NCBI GenBank assembly: GCA_017476305.1
Contig: JAFVAA010000066.1
Location: forward strand, 1 to 12,349
DNA length: 12,349 nt
Direction: 5' to 3'
Source: Lachnospiraceae bacterium
Lineage (GTDB): Bacteria; Bacillota; Clostridia; Lachnospirales; Lachnospiraceae
Positions 6,646 to 12,349 of this stretch are shown here, piece by piece (the stretch's first letter is position 1; every line of letters starts with the position of its first letter). The notes under the pieces are model-generated. The model made no database searches and had not been told where the DNA came from. It saw only the letters and a program-made list of their open reading frames with translations. The position numbers and the translations under genes are program-made.

Positions 6646-8726
6646 TTCGTACCTCCCGGCAAATATTTCTCCAAAATTTTTGCTAATTTTTTCGATTCGA
6701 TCGGCTTTGAAATGAAATCATCAAACCCTTCCTCCAGAAAGCCTTCTTTCGCACCACTTACTGCATTGGCAGTAAATACCACGATCGGTTTATCCTTATA
6801 AAATCCATTCCGTACCTGACGAATCTTTTTCATCGCCTTCGTTCCATTCATTTTCGGCATCATATAATCCATAAAAATGATATCATACGCAGCCACACTG
6901 CATTTTTCCACTGCCATCTCTCCACTGTCGCACACCTCTACCTGAAGCCCGGCGTTTTCCAAATGCCCTCTCGCCACTACCAAATTCATCTCCTCGTCAT
7001 CCACTACCAGAGCACGGCAGACCTTTTCTGCTTCCTCGTTCGCATTTTCCTTTTTCTCTAACTCCGAACTTTTTAAGGTACCTGTCAGTGTGTCACGAAG
7101 ATGATTAATCGTAGCAAGCACGAAAATCGGTTTATAAAGCACATCCACCAGGCTTCCCGCATTTGTCCTGAAATTCTTATCAGCAAAAACACAAACCGAA
7201 ATTTTCTTCGCCATCTGGTCAAAATATTCCGGTTCTACCGCATATTCCCATTCCGCAGTATATAAATGTGTAATGACTCCCGAAGCGCAAAGCTCCTTCG
7301 CTTCCTGTAAAGAATCTACAGTTGCCGCATCAATCCCAAGCTCTGTCCGCAAATGCTCGATCATCGTATGAAAGTAGCTGCCCATCTCGGAGCGGACATA
7401 CTTTTCCCGATTAAAATAGCACAGCACATGGTATCTTTCCGGATGCTCCAATGTCAAAGAAGACTCAGAAGAACGTACCTCCTGAGGAACAGAAACATGC
7501 ACATGCGTTCCCTCATTCGGCATACTTTCGATCGTTATAAAACCATGCATCGCTGTCACAATTCCATGTGCAATAGAAAGTCCCAATCCTAAGACTCCCG
7601 TTTTTCTCTCTGCACTATTATCCCCTAAATAAGAACCCTCGAAAAGCTGCTTTTGCTTTTCCTTCGGAATCCCGCAGCCTGTATCCCAAAAATCCATATT
7701 CAGATTGACTCCATATTTTTCTTCTCTGTCCCAAATGTATAAAAATACCCCTCCTGCATCCGTAAATTTCACTGCATTATCCAACAAGGCAACAATCAAT
7801 TTTTTCAACCGGTCAGCGTCCCCATAGAGCACCTTTGGTAAAGACGGTTTCAAATCTATGGCAATATCGATTTTTTTATCTCTTCTCTGCCCTTGTAGTA
7901 AAATTCCCGTTTCCGAATCACAGACAATATTTACCGCGTCATGAATCACGGAAACAGGCTCATATTCATCACAGGCAAGGGAAAAATGTCCCGTTTCAAT
8001 CTCAGAATAATCGAGTACATCACTTACCTGTCTGAACAATCTTCTTCCGGCACTGCGGATAACTCCGATCCCCCGCTTTTCCTTCGGCGAAAGCTTTCCA
8101 TTTAAAAGCATCTCACTGATTCCATTGACCGCATTGATCGGTGTGCGGAGTTCATGTGACATATTTGCTAAAAACAGTTCATTTTCCTTCTGCGAAGCAC
8201 GAAGTTTTTCCATTGTTTCCGCAAGCTCCTGATCCACATTTTCATACTGATGGATGAAAGAAACAGAAATCGAACAGGCAGTGATCAGACAAACAACTCC
8301 TAAAAGGATCCTCGAAAAAACGATCTGCTCTGTATGAGGACCTATGTAATCCGTAAAAATAATATTGCCCAAAAGGTAAACGAGATAGGAGGCTGCTACC
8401 ATATAGATCAGCCTCTTATCATTTTTCTTTGAAAGTAAGATAATCAAAATGCATAGAAGAATCGGAACATCTGTAATCGTCGAACCCTGAAGAGCATAAT
8501 ATCCCAATACCAAAAGCTCCATAACTACATATAGATAGAGTCTTTGCTCATCGCTTCCAATCTTTAGGAAATGAAAAATCCAGCACAAAAGCAGGCCTCC
8601 GGAAATTGGCAAAATCGCCAGATGCCCCCAATCCGATATTAAAATGATCAAAATCAACAGTAAGCTTAATCCAGTAAATACTGTCAAAAGCATGATATGA
8701 AATGAAATTTGATGCTCCTTGTCCAT
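6642..8726 (-). CDS. Membrane hybrid histidine kinase with degenerate and true receiver domains
   Basis: This 694-residue sensor kinase has about six membrane segments in the first 160 residues (near 10-30, 36-54, 63-80, 84-99, 106-124, 136-158) with short loops and no extracellular sensor domain. A coiled linker (161-183) leads to HisKA with SH191ELRTP. The HATPase domain has N317 (LLDNAVKF), D348-TGCGIP and GLGLS at 380-384. Residues about 431-545 look like a receiver fold lacking the acidic pocket. The true receiver (571-688) has D576/D577, phosphoacceptor D620 (IIFMDYMMP), T652 and K674-P. There is no Hpt and no DNA-binding domain. AGGAG lies 6 bases before the ATG at 8726. The receiver is clearly similar to that of the next kinase (IIFMD, TANA.SG, SKPI, YLP), suggesting partial tandem duplication, and D620 could pass phosphate to that protein's Hpt. 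The signal is unknown. Confidence 0.93.
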   Translation of the reverse strand: MDKEHQISFHIMLLTVFTGLSLLLILIILISDWGHLAILPISGGLLLCWIFHFLKIGSDEQRLYLYVVMELLVLGYYALQGSTITDVPILLCILIILLSKKNDKRLIYMVAASYLVYLLGNIIFTDYIGPHTEQIVFSRILLGVVCLITACSISVSFIHQYENVDQELAETMEKLRASQKENELFLANMSHELRTPINAVNGISEMLLNGKLSPKEKRGIGVIRSAGRRLFRQVSDVLDYSEIETGHFSLACDEYEPVSVIHDAVNIVCDSETGILLQGQRRDKKIDIAIDLKPSLPKVLYGDADRLKKLIVALLDNAVKFTDAGGVFLYIWDREEKYGVNLNMDFWDTGCGIPKEKQKQLFEGSYLGDNSAERKTGVLGLGLSIAHGIVTAMHGFITIESMPNEGTHVHVSVPQEVRSSESSLTLEHPERYHVLCYFNREKYVRSEMGSYFHTMIEHLRTELGIDAATVDSLQEAKELCASGVITHLYTAEWEYAVEPEYFDQMAKKISVCVFADKNFRTNAGSLVDVLYKPIFVLATINHLRDTLTGTLKSSELEKKENANEEAEKVCRALVVDDEEMNLVVARGHLENAGLQVEVCDSGEMAVEKCSVAAYDIIFMDYMMPKMNGTKAMKKIRQVRNGFYKDKPIVVFTANAVSGAKEGFLEEGFDDFISKPIESKKLAKILEKYLPGGTK

Positions 8727-8738
8727 TCTATTCTCCTA

Positions 8739-8804
8739 TTAGAACCTGATCGCCTCTGAAAAAACTGACATCTTCACTTTTTTGCCTCCGATGTCCCGCT
8801 TCAT
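8739..8804 (-). CDS. Possible leader peptide between telA and the first kinase
   Basis: A 21-codon frame (MKRDIGGKKVKMSVFSEAIRF) runs from the ATG at 8804 to a TAA at 8741-8739, directly before the kinase ribosome site. The upstream ATG has a poor ribosome site, but an internal GTG at 8777 has GGAGG (8789-8785) with an ideal 7-base gap and would give a 12-residue peptide. It could be a leader peptide that couples translation to the kinase, or a chance frame. I recognise no family, and the strand is purine-rich, which makes such frames common. Confidence 0.25.
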   Translation of the reverse strand: MKRDIGGKKVKMSVFSEAIRF

Positions 8805-8816
8805 CTTCCTTCTTTT

Positions 8817-9947
8817 TTAAAACAGTGCCCTGTCCATCTTTTCGATCTGTGCTTCTCCGATTTCGGCAAGCTCCCTGAAGGTATCGATCGTTTTTTTCAT
8901 GACAGGCAGTGCCTCCTGACGATAGCGCGACAAATCTTCCAAAGCCTCCATCGTATCATTAAAGGACTGCTGCAGAACCTCCGGAGAAACCATCGCTTCC
9001 GATGCCTGTTTCTGAATCTCTGCTCCCTGTTCCTTTAACATTTTAGAGGTCGCAGCAATCATGTGATTCGTCGTCTCATTCAGGGCATTGACCTTTTCTA
9101 AAACAATCTTCTGGTTGTATAAAGCTCCTGCCACTGTCACGGCTGTACGCAGTGCCGTCACCGTCACATTTTCTGCACGGTCTACGGAACGAATCAGCTC
9201 TTTATTATTTTTTCTGATGATATTCATAGCAATAATGCCCTGCTGTCCTACGGTAAGTACCTGCTGAAAGTCCTCGATGCGCTGGCGGAGCGGAAATAAA
9301 ATTTCTTCCTCCACGAATTTAATTTTCTCCGGGTCGGTACCGGATACTCTGGCTGCTTCAATCTGAGACGATACGCTCTCATCAAGTTTCACACCGATCT
9401 CAATATTTTGCTTCATTTTCTTCACCATCTGGCGAAGTTCTCCTTCCTCCGTCTCTAATGTGATATTGTCATTCTGCAGCGTATGCTTTCCTTTTTCCAG
9501 TGATTTCACAATGTCCGCAATTTCCTGATCCGCTGTCTTATATTTTTCAAAATATCTGCGTACCGGATTGAACAATTTTCCAAGCGGGCCACTTTTTACA
9601 AAATCAATACCAGAGGGATCTAAATCTTTCATTTTGATCGTCAGTTCGGAAAGCCCCTTTGCGACATCGCCACTTTCGCCGCCCTGCTTTTCAAACATCC
9701 CGATCCTTTGATTTAATATCGCATTCTGGTTCCTGACCGTTTTCATTTCATCCAGACCAAACTTTTCAATCACCTCGACATATTCCCGTCTTTCCTGTAT
9801 ATTGTCAAGGTCAACCTCCATAATCTGTTTCGCACGGTCTCCCGCCATATTTTCAATCGCTGCTTCCTCCTTCGGCGTCGGTGCTATGGCTTCCACCACC
9901 TCCTGCTTAACCTCTTCCTCGCTTGGCAATTCTAAAGAAAATCCCAT
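8817..9947 (-). CDS. telA: TelA-family toxic anion resistance protein
   Basis: This 376-residue soluble, largely helical protein matches the TelA family, named after the plasmid tellurite-resistance gene and represented in Bacillus by YceH. Family marks include LDPSGIDF with GPLGKLFNP near 109-128, the RRYFEKYKTADQEI segment, long coiled regions with FVEEEILFPLRQRI and QQGIIAMNIIRKNN, then AENVTVTALRTAVTVAGAL and the C-terminal SFNDTMEALEDLSRYRQEALPVM. Length is normal. AAGGAG (9962-9957) lies 9 bases before the ATG at 9947. No signal peptide or membrane helix is seen, so it should be cytoplasmic. The molecular function is not established; a stress role at the envelope is commonly assumed, and a real link to tellurite in this organism is not shown. 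It follows the VWA gene by 201 bases and precedes the kinases by 90. Confidence 0.93.
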   Translation of the reverse strand: MGFSLELPSEEEVKQEVVEAIAPTPKEEAAIENMAGDRAKQIMEVDLDNIQERREYVEVIEKFGLDEMKTVRNQNAILNQRIGMFEKQGGESGDVAKGLSELTIKMKDLDPSGIDFVKSGPLGKLFNPVRRYFEKYKTADQEIADIVKSLEKGKHTLQNDNITLETEEGELRQMVKKMKQNIEIGVKLDESVSSQIEAARVSGTDPEKIKFVEEEILFPLRQRIEDFQQVLTVGQQGIIAMNIIRKNNKELIRSVDRAENVTVTALRTAVTVAGALYNQKIVLEKVNALNETTNHMIAATSKMLKEQGAEIQKQASEAMVSPEVLQQSFNDTMEALEDLSRYRQEALPVMKKTIDTFRELAEIGEAQIEKMDRALF

Positions 9948-10148
9948 AGTTCTTTACTCCTTTCGTTTATATTCTCATCTAAATCATTTCTTGTTACTGC
10001 ATCCTGCCTTTTCCATTGTTCTTCCATCTTTTTACTGTCTATTCACAATCTCTTTCCATGCTTTTTTCCCTCTGCCTTACAATCCGCAAGCACTTTCCAT
10101 ATTCGCAAAGTCCGCACTTACTTCGTTCGTGTTCTTCTATAGCTTCTG
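9948..10148. other. 201-base gap between the VWA gene and telA
   Basis: No terminator, strong promoter or RNA family is recognisable. It contains most of a start-less 40-codon frame on the minus strand (10161 to 10039) with C-G-L-C-E-Y-G-K-C. It also holds a 31-codon ATG frame (10027 to 9932) that runs into telA without a ribosome site. The telA ribosome site lies at 9962-9957. Confidence 0.5.
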
Positions 10149-11840
10149 TTACATGTTTGCATTAAAGAGCTGCTTTAACTGGTATACCACATCGTCCGTA
10201 TCCGCATTGATGGAAACCCCTTCATTGATTGCCGCCAGCTTTTCCATTGCATCGAAATCACCATTATAGCAAATGGTATAGACCGGTATTTTTAACCCCT
10301 TCATAACGGGCGAAATGTCTTCTAAACTGTATCCCTCATTCGTCTCCCCATCGGACAGCACAAAAATCATTGGTTTTATGTCCGAATTTTGCTTCATATA
10401 ATTTACAAGCATATTCGCCGCCACACACACTCCGTCAAAGGTCGCAGTTCCACCTGCAGCGCTCAGCCTGTCCACCGTCCCCTTAAAATACGACTGCTGA
10501 TTCATATCAAACTGCGCCAGAGGAAGCTCTATCGTCACATCATCCGAATAGCTGATCAGTCCGATATGATTCTCTTTATTGATATACTGGATCGCATTGG
10601 AAAGTGAATTTTTCAGCATCTGAATCGGTTCCCCGTCCATTGAGCCCGAAACATCCGTCACAAACACACAGGCAACCGGCTTACTGTCCTTATTTTCTTT
10701 ATACAGGGACTGTGCATCTATGAGCTCCGATCCTGAATAGTCCGCGGAAAGCTCTTTATATCCCTCCGGTTTTTCATTGAATCCATCCTCTTTCGCTAAA
10801 GATGCGCCACTTGCCTTGATAAAATCCGAAAATTCCTCCAGAATCTTCTGCGCATTTTTTCCCTTTCCTCCCTTGATATATGCCAAGGGGTTATTGTGCT
10901 TAAAACCATATGGAACAAACACATAATTTTTCGAAAGATTTCCATCGGATTTGTAGGACTGGTATTCTGAAACGAACATATCAAAGGAGCCGTTTTTGGC
11001 AGCATCTACCATCTGCCCGGTGGTCATAGCCACAAATGGAATATTTTTCTGGAATGCCCGGAAGGCTGCTACCGCCTTATCCGATGTGATGTTTCCGGCA
11101 TCATACGAATCCAAAAGCGTCACTAAGAAATTCAGTCCTGCCGCTGATGAAAAAGGATTCGTATACCCCACAGACATCTTTCCCTCGGAAACAGCCTGTG
11201 CTGCAGCCTTCACATCTGCTGAACCATAGAGCTCCTTTAAGTCGCCCCGTATTTTTTTCTTCATCACCAGACCGGCATAGTTTTCCACTACGGAATCTGA
11301 AATATAAGAAATCTGCGCCCCCTTCTCCTCTGCCATTTTGACGAACAGATCACTGGATGGAGACATAGCATCCGGAACGTATTTTCCAGAAGCCACATAA
11401 TCCACCTGCTGTCCGGAAGACACTGTCCTAAGCCGTATCGAAACAGGAACTCCATCGATGGAAATATTTGCAGAATTGAACTCCTCTGCCATTTCCTTTA
11501 AAAAACCGTTCTTCCCCTCTCCAGTCTTTTCCGAAGAAGCGAAGATCTCAGCAAAGCTGTCTGTTGTTTCCCTGACTGCAATCGAATCCTCTTTCAGATC
11601 CGGAAGCTCCTGGTACGTATTGTCCGTACCGGAATACTCCACCGCCCCTTTTACCGGTTCTCCCTCGGAAGGCTCAATATGCTTGATATACTTCGCCAGA
11701 GTTTCCTCTGCATTTTCCTTTGTAATCGCCTTGTCTGTCTTTTTAAAATTTCTGGAAATAAAAAGACCGCCAAAAATCAGCACCAGAGCAAATATACCTA
11801 CTACTGCCATCACCAGTATCTTACCGCCATTGTCCTTCAT
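10149..11840 (-). CDS. Membrane-anchored solute-binding-like protein with von Willebrand A domain
   Basis: This 563-residue protein has an N-terminal membrane anchor (residues 8-29) without a lipobox cysteine, so it is probably anchored outside the cell. Residues about 90-345 resemble an extracellular solute-binding fold: SVGYTNPFSSAAGLNFLV, VAMTTGQMVDAAKNGSFDMF and FVPYGFKHNNPLAYI match the ligand-cleft style of such proteins. Residues about 388-560 form a von Willebrand A domain with a complete MIDAS metal site: D396-V-S398-G-S400-M, T465 in GGTATFDG, and D497 in LSDGET. Such combined proteins are known in Firmicutes and are generally thought to bind partners or ligands through the metal site, but the ligand is unknown. 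AGGAGG (11856-11851) lies 10 bases before the ATG at 11840. The adjacency to telA recalls VWA/Ter-type stress modules, which is contextual. Confidence 0.9.
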   Translation of the reverse strand: MKDNGGKILVMAVVGIFALVLIFGGLFISRNFKKTDKAITKENAEETLAKYIKHIEPSEGEPVKGAVEYSGTDNTYQELPDLKEDSIAVRETTDSFAEIFASSEKTGEGKNGFLKEMAEEFNSANISIDGVPVSIRLRTVSSGQQVDYVASGKYVPDAMSPSSDLFVKMAEEKGAQISYISDSVVENYAGLVMKKKIRGDLKELYGSADVKAAAQAVSEGKMSVGYTNPFSSAAGLNFLVTLLDSYDAGNITSDKAVAAFRAFQKNIPFVAMTTGQMVDAAKNGSFDMFVSEYQSYKSDGNLSKNYVFVPYGFKHNNPLAYIKGGKGKNAQKILEEFSDFIKASGASLAKEDGFNEKPEGYKELSADYSGSELIDAQSLYKENKDSKPVACVFVTDVSGSMDGEPIQMLKNSLSNAIQYINKENHIGLISYSDDVTIELPLAQFDMNQQSYFKGTVDRLSAAGGTATFDGVCVAANMLVNYMKQNSDIKPMIFVLSDGETNEGYSLEDISPVMKGLKIPVYTICYNGDFDAMEKLAAINEGVSINADTDDVVYQLKQLFNANM

Positions 11841-11882
11841 AATCCTTCGACCTCCTGTATTTTGATTTTTCTTTTTCTGGGA

Positions 11883-11919
11883 ACCGTTCCCAAGGAACGG
11901 TAAATAGGAAACTGTTCCT
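11883..11919. repeat. Two adjacent small dyads upstream of the VWA gene
   Basis: ACCGTTCC-caa-GGAACGGT (11883-11901) is a perfect 8-base stem with a 3-base loop. AGGAA-actg-TTCCT (11906-11919) is a perfect 5-base dyad 4 bases further on. Read on the minus strand they form the related words GGAACAGTTTCC and GGAACGGTTCCC. No T-run follows on either strand, so neither is a standard terminator. Repeated GGAAC words suggest a protein-binding operator or an RNA processing hairpin for the VWA-telA genes. Confidence 0.55.
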
Positions 11920-11945
11920 GTATATATCTTTCCCCGGCAGGACAG

Positions 11946-12349
11946 TTACATTCCATCGACATTTTTATAAAGCTTTAACTGCTCTGTCAGCTTTTCGATA
12001 TTTTCAATCGTTTCATCCACCTGACCGTCCGACTGCGTCAAAAGCCCTGCACTCATAGAATCTAAAGACAGCACCAGACGCTCGTTCGCTGCAATAGCAT
12101 CCCGGATGGCTTCTGTATTTCTGGCGTATAGTGCAATCTGCTTCTCCTGAATATCATCCGGAATATCATCCTCTTTATAATGCTGAAGCCTTGCGTATTC
12201 CTTTTCATCAAAAAGCTGAAGTCTGTTTGCTATGGTTATGATATTTTCGAGAGAAGCCTCCTTCGCCGTTTCAATCGAAGCCAAATACCTGTCACTTGTC
12301 ATAGACGTGCTGCCGAACCTTGATTCGATCTGTAATCTTGCCCGGACCG
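11946..12349 (-). CDS. Unrecognised helical protein, C-terminal fragment
   Basis: The reading frame is open from the right edge to the TAA at 11948-11946, giving 134 codons of a longer protein. An internal ATG at 12302 has no ribosome site, and the frame continues upstream as VRARLQIESRFGSTS, so the start most likely lies beyond the window. The visible part is hydrophilic and predicted helical, with stretches such as AANERLVLSLDSMSAGL and ENIEKLTEQLKLY that could form coiled coils. It has no membrane segment or catalytic motif I can identify. It is the first visible member of the VWA-telA group and 105 bases upstream of the VWA gene, so a shared function is likely. Possible relation to XpaC-type proteins, which often sit near telA, was considered but the C-terminus does not match what I know of them. 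Confidence 0.6.
   Translation of the reverse strand, partial: VRARLQIESRFGSTSMTSDRYLASIETAKEASLENIITIANRLQLFDEKEYARLQHYKEDDIPDDIQEKQIALYARNTEAIRDAIAANERLVLSLDSMSAGLLTQSDGQVDETIENIEKLTEQLKLYKNVDGM

Noticed and set aside
6340..6801. 153-codon plus-strand frame across the kinase junction
   Set aside because: Antisense to both kinases, with no domain and no sensible ribosome site; a shadow of the coding strand.
9932..10027. 31-codon ATG frame running into telA
   Set aside because: No ribosome site, and a charged K/E/R-rich translation expected by chance from this purine-rich strand.
9802..10269. 155-codon plus-strand frame spanning the telA start, the gap and the VWA end
   Set aside because: It runs antisense to two confident genes, has a low-complexity S/F/L-rich translation typical of reading the complement of purine-rich coding DNA, and has no recognisable domain.
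11883..11901. Intrinsic terminator before the VWA gene
   Set aside because: The perfect stem is followed by CCAGAAAAAG rather than a T-run in the direction of transcription.
1..12349. CRISPR array, tRNA, rRNA, insertion sequence or phage genes
   Set aside because: No regularly spaced repeats, tRNA-like cloverleaf, transposase or phage-like protein was seen on either strand.

Overview
The window looks like a chromosomal segment of a low- to mid-GC Firmicute, most likely a gut-type Clostridia (Lachnospiraceae-like). The grounds are the gene families (DegV, the AmmeMemoRadiSam cluster, Maf, TelA), consistent AGGAGG-type ribosome binding sites, and Lachnospiraceae-style hybrid kinases. The taxon is inferred; there is no rRNA or marker gene. 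All ten supported genes lie on the minus strand, so transcription runs from the right edge to the left. Only about 100 to 200 bases separate the loosest pairs, several pairs overlap or nearly abut, and I found no convincing intrinsic terminator or strong promoter. One long transcript, or a few stacked ones, is plausible.

Right part (12349 to 8817), in transcription order: the C-terminal end of an unrecognised helical protein; a membrane-anchored extracellular protein joining a solute-binding-like region to a von Willebrand A domain with an intact MIDAS; and a TelA-family (toxic anion resistance) protein. Two small dyads lie before the VWA gene. The 201-base gap before telA holds only a start-less cysteine-bearing frame.

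Centre (8726 to 3529): two hybrid histidine kinases joined by an ATGA overlap. The first has six probable membrane segments, HisKA, HATPase, a degenerate receiver-like region and one true receiver, but no Hpt. The second is the most striking gene here: a complete DegV/FakB-type fatty-acid-binding domain at the N-terminus, followed by membrane helices, HisKA, HATPase, receiver and Hpt. This is the architecture expected of a kinase that reads a lipid ligand inside the cell. No separate response regulator with an output domain is present, so the relay's target lies elsewhere.

Left part (3478 to 1): maf (nucleotide pyrophosphatase), a class II Fic protein, a tRNA-dihydrouridine synthase, the radical SAM enzyme AmrS, and the first codons of its usual partner, a MEMO-family protein. 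A long near-perfect inverted repeat sits between the last two.

How the genes could work together is inference. The VWA/TelA pair and the kinase pair resemble an envelope- or lipid-stress sensing block, while the left part is nucleotide, tRNA and protein housekeeping with a Fic enzyme inserted between maf and dus.
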